Positions 37,069 through 48,100 of a DNA stretch of 64,000 nucleotides are shown here, one piece after another. The position numbers and the translations under genes were made by a program. The first letter of the stretch is position 1. Each line of letters begins with the position of its first letter. The notes below the pieces were generated by a model. It made no database searches. It was given only the letters and a program-made list of their open reading frames with translations, and was not told where the DNA came from. Origin of the DNA: Cyclospora cayetanensis (lineage: Eukaryota; Apicomplexa; Conoidasida; Eucoccidiorida; Eimeriidae); NCBI RefSeq assembly GCF_002999335.1, contig NW_020312048.1:1-64000 (forward strand), in the 5' to 3' direction.

Positions 37069-37812
37069 TCAAGAAACTCGATCATACGTGAGCCACCGCA
37101 TTAGGTGTGTGTGAAGCCCTTGACCGTAAAATAGGGTACTATTGTATCTTTGTCCCTGAAGTCGAATCTCCAAACCGCGAGGCCCCACCGGGGCCCCAGC
37201 CACCGGAAGCCGCAACAGCAACCCCAAAGATACTTCAAAATGGAAGTATACTACCTCGTGTTCCTCTTCAGCCTCTGAAGATGCTGCTGTAGAACTGGAG
37301 AGGCACAGGGATAGGGGACCCCAGCCGGGAGGGGAGGGAGCAGAAGAAGGGGGGTGTGCGCGGTCCCTAGTTTTGGACTGCCAACTTCTTGTGGTCTGCG
37401 CTGCTCGAAACCTCGGAAGCTGCAATAAAGTTGACACGCGTAGCCTCTCTTCCGCCCCTCCTCCGTTTTCTCTTTCCCCTCCTCTCGTGGATCCTTTCGC
37501 ATTCTGAGAGCTGGGGCTCCTCCTGCTGGAGTGCTCCTGCCCGAATCCGGCTCTGTCGAAAATCTCTCTACTCATCGGCGTGGGCGCTGCATAACGCTGA
37601 AGGGGGCCCTCCTCTGTGAAGGGGGCCCTCCTCTGTGGCCTGGGGCCCCCCAGGGCCATCCTTTTTGCTGCGCAGCGGTGTGGCATCGCCTTACACAAAA
37701 AGGAGTCCAACATACAACGTACTCGCTCCAGAAATATGTCCTTCCTGGCTATTATCCCGAAGGCCTCTTGGGCCTGCCCTCTGCGCCGCTCCCCCCGGAA
37801 AATCGGCTGCAC
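37069..37812 (-). CDS. hypothetical ORF antisense to the bL9 gene 5' end
   Basis: A 247-codon open frame runs on the minus strand between the DXR and bL9 genes and overlaps the first about 65 codons of the bL9 frame. It is basic and low in complexity in the middle, and its end (HEVVYFHFEVSLGLLLRL...) looks more protein-like. I recognise no family. It could be a real small gene upstream of DXR, an exon, or a chance frame in GC-rich DNA. Only one of the two overlapping frames need be real at 37616-37812. Confidence 0.25.
   Translation of the reverse strand: MQPIFRGERRRGQAQEAFGIIARKDIFLERVRCMLDSFLCKAMPHRCAAKRMALGGPRPQRRAPFTEEGPLQRYAAPTPMSREIFDRAGFGQEHSSRRSPSSQNAKGSTRGGERENGGGAEERLRVSTLLQLPRFRAAQTTRSWQSKTRDRAHPPSSAPSPPGWGPLSLCLSSSTAASSEAEEEHEVVYFHFEVSLGLLLRLPVAGAPVGPRGLEIRLQGQRYNSTLFYGQGLHTHLMRWLTYDRVS
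37599..37637. repeat. 19-bp perfect tandem duplication
   Basis: The unit GAAGGGGGCCCTCCTCTGT is present twice head to tail. It covers the upstream candidate start of the bL9 frame (ATG 37616 arises at this repeat), a reason to prefer the downstream start at 37736. Confidence 0.9.
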
Positions 37813-38869
37813 AGCTGCACGATCCTCGTCGGAGGGATGTACCCTGCAGCCTTACGGGAAGGCTCCAGGCTCCTCCACAGCAGCATCCGACTTCTCCACA
37901 GTCGAAGACTCCCGCGAACTCCCGTATGTGCCTCTCCGTAAGGCCCCGGAGAGGGGGGGGCCCAGCGTGTTTGTCCATAGGACACCTGGTAGCTGCGCAG
38001 CCCCTTTAGGAGTGCCTCCTAATAGGGCTCTTTCCCCGCACTTACGAGGGGACAGTGGGAACTACGCCCTTCCCACTGGCGCATACTTGCTGCATGCCAA
38101 GCGGGGGTTCGCCATATCTCCTCTGAATCCACACATTCATCGGGGAGTCCTCTATCCGAGGGTCCCTCACCCCTATGTGTTGGTAGTGTTGCTGCGCTCT
38201 GTACCCGGCATAGGGGGTGCTGGGGAAGTCAAATACGTTCGGCGGGGCCTATTCAGACACCATCTCGGAAGAATGGGATGGGCTCTGCCGGCGACTTGGC
38301 AAAACATTGATTTAGTCCATAGTCGAATGCTCTCGCTCCAGCGCAGGCAACAGCAACAGCAAAAACAGCAAAAATCATCCGAACCCCTCAGTACTCATGA
38401 AGGGCTGCGTCAAGGGCCTGGTGGGGAACGCCTAGATATCCTCAGTGCTGCTGCAGCGGCTGCAGACATTAGGGGCGTTGACCTGCCTGTTGATGATGAG
38501 GGGCCAGTGCTCGCATGGGTACGCAAGCTGCGGCTCCTGTTTGCCGTCGAGACAGAACCTTCAGACAGCACGCAGCTTGCTGAGCCTCTCACGCCTCAGC
38601 AGCTCTTGCAAAGACTGAGCGAAGAAGAAGGGCTGGACCTGCTTCCAGGGCAGCTCCGCCTCCTTAGGCGTAGGATCACGCCTTCCCCCCTTCAGCAACA
38701 GCAGCCAAAGGAGTGCCATGCAACTGAGGAGATCCTGCAAGGCCGTCCTTTAGCGGCGATCACTAGGGTTGGCGAATACGACCTCTTGGCAATCCTTCCC
38801 ACAAAGGCACGGCCCCTTGCTCGACCCTTCTCCATTGAGGTCCTCTCCAAGGAGAACCTGCGACGGTGA
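37616..38869 (+). CDS. organellar large-subunit ribosomal protein bL9
   Basis: bL9 binds 23S-type rRNA near the L1 stalk and extends from the large subunit. The frame is 417 codons from ATG 37616; ATG 37736 (MSFLAIIPKAS) is an equally plausible start and gives a basic, Ser/Arg-rich presequence with few acidic residues. The N-terminal rRNA-binding domain lies at about residues 185-230: VVLLRSVPGIGGAGEVKYVR then GWALPATWQNID, matching the family pattern V.LL..V...G..GEV..V..G..R..L.P...A.PAT. The Q/K-rich stretch after it replaces the connecting helix. The C-terminal domain is also present: LTPQQLLQRL, LLPGQLRLL and ITRVGEYDLLAILP, ending near FSIEVLS. Both domains are kept, but long low-complexity inserts make it over twice the bacterial length of about 150. 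I infer a mitochondrial location from the presequence, but the apicoplast is possible. Confidence 0.8.
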   Translation: MKGALLCGLGPPRAILFAAQRCGIALHKKESNIQRTRSRNMSFLAIIPKASWACPLRRSPRKIGCTAARSSSEGCTLQPYGKAPGSSTAASDFSTVEDSRELPYVPLRKAPERGGPSVFVHRTPGSCAAPLGVPPNRALSPHLRGDSGNYALPTGAYLLHAKRGFAISPLNPHIHRGVLYPRVPHPYVLVVLLRSVPGIGGAGEVKYVRRGLFRHHLGRMGWALPATWQNIDLVHSRMLSLQRRQQQQQKQQKSSEPLSTHEGLRQGPGGERLDILSAAAAAADIRGVDLPVDDEGPVLAWVRKLRLLFAVETEPSDSTQLAEPLTPQQLLQRLSEEEGLDLLPGQLRLLRRRITPSPLQQQQPKECHATEEILQGRPLAAITRVGEYDLLAILPTKARPLARPFSIEVLSKENLRR

Positions 38870-41800
38870 GCTGCCGCTTAACTCCCGAAGCTGCCCCGTC
38901 TTAGCTGATGACTCAAGTGTAGAGCTGGGGTTTGCATGCATGGGCAAACTCACTTGTACAACCCTCTTCTCAGTAGTCACATAAAAACGTACAGTGGAGA
39001 AAATATGGTGGCCTGTCTTACTCTGCCGCTTAACATATTGTTTCCTTGGGTAACAAAAACCCTCCTTACTCCGCGGCTGATGCCTGTTCTTTGGTGTAGG
39101 CATAGCCTTAGCAACAGTGTAGACGCTGCTTCTAGAAGGGAGGGCCCCTTTGCGCCCCTATGTGTGATATCGGTGTCAACCGCTGAATGTGCTGCGGGGT
39201 GTATGTATGCAGGGCTCTGGAGGCGGAGAAACAGCAGGGTGCCGACGAAGCTGAACAGCACATGACCTTTGCTCTTCCCTCGCTTTGAAGAATAGTGCCC
39301 TTGGTCCTTCCCCCTCACGATTGTCTCTGCTGCTTTTCGCACAGCTTTCCTACAGCTTCAAGCTTGTCCAATGTAGCGGCAGACCGTAGCACAGGGAGCC
39401 CTGCTAATGCCAAGTTTTGGCGGGTTTATTCGTGGACTCGATGTATACCCCTTTAGCTACCTACAGGCCATGCAAATTACTAGGAATCAGTCTGCCAAGT
39501 AGATGCAGAGTCTGCAAGCCGCTGCAGTGTTTTCGTGGAGAGGGTTGGCATTGTAAGTGGACGCTTGTTTAGGCATGCAACAATGAAGGGGGCAAGCGGC
39601 AGCGCCTCGTCAATCGAGGGGACGCCGGGTCTTTCCTTTTCACCGGACTCGCTATTCCCCTCTCAGGTGCTTAGCAGAAGGAGTCACGAATGACACACGC
39701 TTCCAATTTTTTCATTAGGGGCGTATTCGAAAGATCTTCGTAATTGACATACTGCTACACTTGCACCACACAGAGTCCACGAATTATGAGGGCTGATTTA
39801 TCCACTAATTTCCAGGAGGCGTTGTGCTGGCTTTCCCTATCTAGAGACTACCGCAAATAGGCTGCCATTCCGAAAGCACCGAGGAACGCGTATTTCTAAT
39901 TCAAGCCTGATATGCAGGTGGAATGAAACAGGGAGATATACATGGAACTTGAAAAAGGGTACTGAAGAGCTTGCAGAGAATCAATAATGCTTCATAGAGA
40001 AGTGGTAACTCTAGTCATACCCGGACTCCAACGAAGAATTAGGCGCTCTTCTCAGTATACGGGCATTTAGTCACTGGTAGCCTCAAAAAACTTTAAGACA
40101 TTCAAGTTTTGCTGCCTGAGAAGAGAAAACCCTCTACTGTACCGTCTGGTGAGGCTATTCTGAAACAGACTGATACTAGTATTGAATTTCTTCATGACTC
40201 CTGTGCACATCCGGTCATGTGTCTCGCAGTAAATCGTGATTCGATATTCAGAGGCTTGTTGGCCACATGTACGGGGGCCACCCTACCATCTCTTTCCCTA
40301 GAGGAGTACCCTTGCCTGTGCATGCCGGTTTCCTTCCACGGCTGTGGGGTCTCGCTCCTTGAATTTTCTGCTGGTGTTGCGCCCTACTGAGCTCTAAGAT
40401 GGGTTGAGGGAACTGGCTTTTGCTTCTCAGGGATTCACTCGGCGAGGAGAGACGTAAACGTACACTGCAGGTTTGTCCTTGCGCGGGATTACATTCCAAA
40501 GGCCTGGAAAAAGGTCTCGCCAACTTTTTGATTAGCGCTGCATTTGAAATACCGTCGCCTGGAAACAGAACTGCGGAAATTGCCTACTAGTGGCTTGGCG
40601 AGGAGCACGCAATGGCAGGGCAGGCATTGTATTCTACACACATTTAACATATAATCATTCTGATGTTTAAGAGCGCAATCAGACAGCACTACCTTCACGC
40701 GCCTGACTGCCCTTCTTCTGCCAAAGTTGGTATGTGTACCGATTAATGTGTAGATCAATGGAAAAGTCGGCTCAAGAACACAAAGTATCCATTCGCTGGA
40801 TTCCTAGCTGACAGTTTTATCAATTTACGCCTAATTATGTAAAAGGCGACTTTCTTACAAGAATTCGAAGTATGCAGGCTTTACACTTGTTCGCTGCTGC
40901 CAGCAAGTGCATATGGCCACTTATCAGTTCAACGCCCACACTGCACCTCCTCCCGCATTTCTTGGCTTGCATTGAGCAGAAATGTTCTCCAGTAACATCT
41001 TTTACCGGGCCTGCTAGATATGTATATCTTTACTTTGATGTCAAGGGCACGTTATGGCGAGCCGACTAGTACGAACGGCAAATCACGTGTCCTGTTTCTA
41101 AAGGTAGGCGTATTCCCTTTACTCAGTTGAAAAAGGCGAAGGATTCACACCTTTATGAAAGCTGCATAGCTCTTGGCTATACAGGCGGTGCGATGCATAA
41201 ATATTTCTCACTATTGATAGATGTTTGCAGGTAAACGAGGTTTATGTTCTAGACCTTGGTGAAGCACTGCTACGAGTAGAGGCAGTTTGATCGTTGGTTA
41301 GACTGACTGCCTAGCTCACACTGGATGATGCGCAACATAGATTTGCTGCTTTATCAGCCTGCTTAGGGGTAGCCTCCTTCGGTGTCAATGTTTCTTAAAG
41401 CGCCTTCGAATACACCAGTATGGCGGTGAGGCTGTGGCATACATTGCGCCCTTGGTAATGAGCTGTCCTTTGCTAGCAGCTCATTTTCTTCCTCTCCAGA
41501 TCTAGAATCGATACCATGCTCGTCCTTTGCTATGTTTGTAAGGGTGGCCCTCCTAGGCCCTGCCTTCGTCCTCTTCGCTCTCGAACCTAAAACCCTCTCC
41601 TATGCTCATAATTTGTCGTAAGTCTCCACCCTGAGCCTCTTAGCCACTGTCTTCCCCTTCCCTTCCGGCCTCTCCACAGTGGCTCCTGAATCGATGAACT
41701 ACTCAGTTTGTAGCGGCCAGCAAGTAACCCCTCCCACCCACACCAAAAACCCGATTTCAATCTTTTGCTCATACCTGTGGTCTTGCTCCCCCCCCAAGAG

Positions 41801-42171
41801 CATGCATATACACAGTAAGTAGTGCTTTTACCACCATGGACCTCCAGAGGCTCTCCTTGCATTGCAAGTGCAAATCCTCTTCGAGGCGACGAGATGGAGG
41901 GCCCCCGGTGCTGATGGTAAACAGATCCGGCCACTCCCTTCTTGCACTGTTCTTGCTGACTTCTGGTTTCAGAATTTGTTGTATTTCAGGTATACAATTA
42001 TTTCTTCCTCAAGACCGCAGAGCCCCCGCGAAAAGCGGCACCGGAAAGAGGGTACCTTGAGCTCACCCGTGACTGTGTTCATCGGTATTTGCTGTGCTCG
42101 TTGTAGAAGAGGAAACCACAGAAGACATATTCTAAATTCATGTTTTCTCCCAGAACTTACCAATTCTGTGA
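38870..42171. other. intergenic region, no gene supported
   Basis: About 3.3 kb between two plus-strand genes. ORFs are short and unrecognised on both strands. It must hold the 3' UTR of the bL9 gene and the promoter of the SNF2-macro gene. ACTAGT occurs near 40168, 40586 and 41065. No RNA gene or element motif was noticed. Confidence 0.5.
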
Positions 42172-45100
42172 ATGTTTTATGAAATCTACGGTGGAGAGGG
42201 GCCCCCGGGCCGCCCGGACATACCGCCTTCCGCCGATACTCCCGAGTCTTGTGTCGAGCAGCAGCAGAGGCGCGCAAGCCCCCCTGATTCGGATGTGTGT
42301 CCCTCCCACAGTGGTGAGTCAGCGGCTACGGTAATTCCTGGCCCTCAATGGAGGCCTCGGAGGGCAGGTGCCTCACGCGGAGTTAGGAGGCTCCCTGTGG
42401 GAGCTGCTCTTGCGAGGGGGAAACTGCGAGTAGGAGGTGCGAGGAATAAACGCAACAGGGAGAGCCCGGAAGCCACAGAGTCCGAAGCCAAGGTGTCTGA
42501 TGAGACTTCTGAGGAATCCGCGGACACCAGCGACTCCGAAGAAGAGACAGAGAGCTCAGAGCAAGCATCTTCAGGGAGCAGTGACGAGGAGGGTGACGCC
42601 TCCGGCTCTAAGCGGCTGTGGCAGCCCTCCAAGGCGTATTCGGCTGCAGCAAAGGCAGCCTTACTGAAGGAACGCGATCCATGGTTTGCAGCGTGTGCTG
42701 TAGATGGGGACTTCAGCAATGACTCCGAAAATGAAGAGCCCTTGATGGACGTAGTGGACAAGGTGGAGGAGGCCCTTGAGGTAGCAGCGAACTGCGCTGT
42801 ATCAGCGGCGACAGCGAATGACGCACCGGCGGTGGATGCGCGCAGGAAGTCGGTACAATCGCCTTTTTATGTGAAAGTGCGCTCGGAGCTAGAAAAGATT
42901 CAAGAGCTACAAACCAAGCCAGTAAAACTTCAGCAGCAGGGGGCCCATGAGGAACAAGTAAGCCACTGCGTGCTGCACGACTACCAGACAGAAGGGGTTG
43001 CCTGGATTCTGCAGCGTTTCGCTGCGCACCTCAATTGCATCGTCGCAGATGATATGGGTAGGACCCGGTTGCTCCAGCTGCTGTCTATGCCGACAGGCAG
43101 GAGGACTTTCCCTCTTAAGACTGAGACACACAGAATTACTCTCTTTTTATGCCGACCGATAGATGAAGTCTCTCTTTTTGCTGCTAGAGTTCCTGGTTTA
43201 CCTTAGACACACGCTCCGAAAACACGCATGCTTCCCGCCATGGTGTTGATGTCGTGTCGCTTTTTTCAACGAGAGGAGCTGCTCTTGGCTTTGTCGCTCC
43301 GTGCAGGACTGGGGAAGACACTGCAGGCGCTTGCGGTGTATCTGCATCTCTGTCGGTTTGGGGGCTCCGCCTTCGCTGGGAAGCCTGCCATCGTTGTTTG
43401 TCCACTGAGCGTCATTAGCTCATGGGTACAGCACTGCACACACTTCTTGGGGGCTGTCAACTTCCAGCAGCTGCCGGAGCAGCAGCAGCAGCAGCAGACA
43501 GCGGCAGGTTGCCACTTAAACGCAGCATCAGCCCCTCCAGGAATGTCAGCATTCGCGGAAAGCACTGCAGAGAAGCCTCTTCGGTTGCTAGTCTTCGTTG
43601 GCGACAGCCCCACACGGGCAGACATTAAGCAGAAGGTGTTGGCAATGCAACGGCGGGTGCAGCAGCAGCAGCATGTACGCTGCGGCATCTGCCGGCTGAG
43701 AGATTTTTCACGGACCGCTGCTGAACCCTCTCTCGTCTGCTCTCTTGTTGCATATGATGGCCCTTTTCCGTCTCCTCTTTCTCCCCCCGCCTCCCCACTG
43801 CTGCATCATTCGAGGCGCACTTTGCCCTGACTGCCCTCCTGCAGCAGCTAAACACTGCTGCGCATGTGCAGGTGCTTTTATTTTGTGGGTTTTGTGCTGT
43901 GTCAGGAGGTGGCAGCTCCTACTGCGGCGCCTTTCGATATACTGCTCACAAGTTATGAGCTAGCAGCGCGTGAAATGAGCTTTGTCTCTTCCTTCTGCTT
44001 CTCCCTGCTTATTGCGGACGAGGCCTCGCGCCTCAAGGGGCCCCACGGCGTCAAGCGACGCCTCCTAGCCGAAGGCATAAAGCGACAGAGGACGTTGCTG
44101 CTCACCGGAACTCCCATAGAAAACTCCCTTCTAGTAGGCGGAGCAGGAGGAGCAACCCGCCGACACACGTTTTGATGGTGTCTCTTTTTCTGCTGCTGCT
44201 CTGGCTCCTGTGTCGTGGCAAGGGCTGCTGTACAGCAGCAGCTCAGCCCTTGCGGCAATTCGTGCATTGTTGTAGACGCTGCCACTCGTGCGAATGCTGC
44301 TTCCACCGCCGCTCTCTCTCTGGGGGTTCTGCGCCTGTTGTTGCTGCGTACGCTGCTGAACGGCCGGCTCCTTCAACTTGCGTGATCTGCTGCCCCCCCC
44401 GCTGCCTTCCCATGCTTTCAGGAGCTCTTCTCCCTGCTATCCTTCCTCCACCCCTCCATCTTCTCCTCTGCAGAGGCTTTCACGTCCCTCTTCTACGCAG
44501 AGTGTGAGAACCGCCTCCCCGGTTCCAAGGCCTCCTTGGCGTCTTCGCCGAACAGGAACTGCCAGCTGCTGGAGCGCGTTGTCTCCGCTTTCGTGTTGCG
44601 ACGCACAGTCATGCAGGTAGATGCCAATTCGCACGTGCCGTTTCATAACGCCATGCTGTATTTATCTCTCTCTGTTCACGAGACCTGAGGAGGCCTTTGT
44701 GGCGTCTTCATGGACAATTTCTCGCTCGACGTATCGAGATCTCAGCGCCTCAGACTCTCTCGTCGATTCCTCCCCCTTAAGATATCTCTATCGCGCAAGT
44801 GCGCGTCGTGGGGCCCCCACTGCAATGCCTTTTGCCCTTCTTCTCGCTCTTGCCTGCTTTCTATTTCCACTGTGCTTCGCACATCACCGTGCGCCTTCTG
44901 GCTCTGCCTGCACCCTCTTGTGCATCCTTCTGACTTCTTCCTTACGCGGGCAGCCCTCGCAAGCGTGCAGTCTAATCTACAGGGGAGACGGCAATTTGCT
45001 GGCGGCCTGTTGCGCTGCTACCTCCCTGCAGGCACAACACTGCTGGCAGCTTCCGCCTCTCCGTGAAGTAATCCTCATGCTGCCCTTGACGCCAGTCCAG

Positions 45101-48100
45101 CGACGCCTGTATCTCTGGCTCCTTACGCGGGATGCGCAATTGCTTTTGTCGTCGTCGCGTGTAAGGCAATACACACTGAAGCGGAAGCTGCATGCAGGAG
45201 AGCACAGGGCAGATGAATATAGTGCGGTAGCTTGACATTGCCGCGTCCCTCAACGCTCACGCTTTTCCGGGGGAAAGGCCTTGCAACGTGATCCTTGGCG
45301 TACATCTGTCCACACGGGCACGCATCCGCCTCCTTGCTTGAAAAACTGCCCTCGTTCCAAAAAGCATTGTGCGCTGTTTTCGAAGCTTGCTCTCTGCCTG
45401 CCGATAGTTCTTCGGTGATGCTTCCACTGCAAGCAAGTGCGCCTCATTCGATATGCACCGCCGTGTCTGCGTGGAATCTGGGGATGTCTGATGAAGTAAC
45501 CCATTGCATGGCCCCTCTGTTGCTGCCTTCTGGTGCGATTTGCTCTCTGTGGCCACTTAGGATTCAGATTGTGGCGCTTCAGACATCATCAAAGGAATCC
45601 GAAGTAGGCTGGAGCACCACAGATCCTAAGCAAAGTCCCTTTGCAAAACCTTTGATGCACAGTCCGCTGACGCCCTGCTCTTCTTCCAAGTCCCCTGCCC
45701 CCAAAAAATTGTGCATCGAAGCTCTCTCGCAAAGCGGCTTCGCACCCGTCTGTCGCTTCTATGCTGAATCTCAACACCTCCCTAGAAGGCATCCCCGTCC
45801 TGCCCCTTGAAAAAAGATGGAAACGAATCACTGCTCCATCGCACCGGCTACGGCTGCCATGCTGCCGCTCTCATTTTGTGTATCCTCGCCTCTTTGTGCT
45901 CGCTTCGAAGCCGCTTTCCCCCGTTCTCTGCTGTCGTAATTGAGAGACGCACCCGTACGGCCGTCCGCGTCTGCTGCTTCCCCACCAGCCTCGGCGCTGT
46001 AAATGTGGCTTCTTCTTCGCTTGCCCGTCTTAGCTGCTTCCCTCCCTCTCGTTTCTGCTTGCCCTTCGCAGACTTGAACAACCTCTATATGCAGCTGCGA
46101 AAGGCCTCCAATCACCCTCTCCTCTTTGCAAGAAAACAAAGCGACACGCTGCCCTTCATGCAGGCATCAAGCGCAGCAGCTTCCGGACCGCGTAATGCAA
46201 CTGCTCCTAAAAGCCCTAGCGAATTTTCCACCGACGATGAAGAAGAGGATTTCTGCTACGAAGAACTGCTCTTGTCCGCATCTAACAAGCTACAGGCATT
46301 GCATCGCATCGTCTCCCTATGCATTTCTCGAGGCGAAAAGCTGGTCATCTATAGTCACTCCACCAAAATGCTGGATATCACAGAGGATCTTCTTCTGGAG
46401 TCCGGCATTCGCCCCGCCAGACTCGACGGGGATACACCAGACGCAGGCAGAAGAGCGGCGATCGAGGCCTTTCTAAAGCCACCACCAACGGTCAGCTACA
46501 CGACTGCACTGCGTTGTAGAGAAAAAACGCATACCCGTGCGCAAGTGTAGGTGTTTTGCCTCCGTAGAACGACGCACTATGGACAGAGTGCAGCGTTTAA
46601 GGCGAGACTGCAGAGCTTAGTTAGGCCCTCTACACGAGCCACGATAGTTGCACCTACTGCGGCAACGCCACCCCTTGCACTGCAGCTGCTTTGAATAAGT
46701 CCTCAAAGAGCGATTGTGTGCATCCCCTGCGTCATGCCGTTTCTTCAGACGCAAAAATCGGATGACGACGAAGGCACTGAGTGGACTCCCATGGTGCTGC
46801 TGATGTCGGTTCTTGCCGGAGGCTATGGCCTTAATCTCGTCTCTAGCAGCAGCAGCTGCTGCTGCCGGTGCTGCGTGTTTCTGGAAGGCGGAGGAGGCGG
46901 CAACCCCCAAGTAGAGCGGCAAGCCATCGCACGGCTTCATCGGCAGGGGCAAACGCGGCCAGTTGTAGCTATCCGCTTGATATCGAAGCATACAGGTGCG
47001 CTCTCTTGCGAGGCTGCTGCTGTTGCTTCCTGCGCTGTACGAAGTTGTTGTATTTCCCTTCTCCCCCCACCCCCAACCCTCCCCCGCTTCCGCCTGCTCT
47101 AAGCACACATGAGGCGACGAAATCCCCCGTGCTGGCCAGCTGCCTCCGCCTTGCTTTGCAGTTGAGGAAGTCCTCTATCGGAGAGGAAACGCGAAGCTGC
47201 ACCTTTCCAGCGTAGTTCTGGGGGCAGCAGAGGCTGCTGCCACGCCTCGTGGCACTGCTGGTGCAAAGGAGGCGAGCGCGACAGCAGCTGCGGATCCCCT
47301 TCGGTCGCTACAAGCTTTCGACTGCGGAGCACTTCTTACCAGCAATGCGGCAGACAACGGGAACCTTGAACATGACGCGCCTCAGAAGCAGCACAGCCAA
47401 CTGGCCAAGTCGTTGCGGTTTGGTGCAGCTGCTCTCATAGCTGCAGACACCGAAACAAATACCACCGCTACGAGCAGCGCTGACAGCAGCAACAGCACCA
47501 ACAGCAGCACCAACAACAGCACCAACACCAGCACCAACACCAGCAACAGCACATGCAGATCGGACGGCAAATACGGTGCGGATAAAGCAAACGTTTTGGA
47601 ATCCTTTCCGATTGAGGCGATACTGACAGATGCACTCTCGACGGCTGCTGCTGGTGCTGCCCCTTCTGCCGGAGTTTTGCCAGCTGCCACTGTAAGCAGC
47701 TCTTCCCCAGGTGCTTCGCCTCCTCTTCTGTCTTCTCCACCAGCAAGTGCCCCAGCCGCTCACGTAGTAGAGGTGCAGTCACAAGACGACAGAGCGAAGT
47801 CACCACCAGCAGGAGACAACATCTACGTTTTTGAACAAAAGGACTTCACGCCCTTCGTGAGAGCCGATCGTCGACAGGAAGATGATGTAACAGCGCTGGA
47901 ATCGCTCGCCATGGCTAATGCACGTGCTCCTCCCGATACGTTTTCAAAAGGACGACGCGGACTTACACAGGAGGCAGGTTTTAGAGGCTTCCGGCTCTTG
48001 CTGTCTTGGATTGTGCTGCCGCTGCTGATACTACTACTGCTGCTGCTGCTGCTGCGCTTGCCCGTCCTTCCACCCTCATGCTAGTTCCCCATTTCGAGCA

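Noticed and set aside
37691..37985. Minus-strand short ORFs opposite bL9
   Set aside because: Shadows of the bL9 frame; the sense strand has clear bL9 motifs.
45295..45810. 171-codon plus-strand ORF as a separate gene
   Set aside because: It lies inside intron 5 of the SNF2-macro gene on the same strand, has no recognisable domain, and the flanking exons join in phase without it. Kept only as a possible extra exon.
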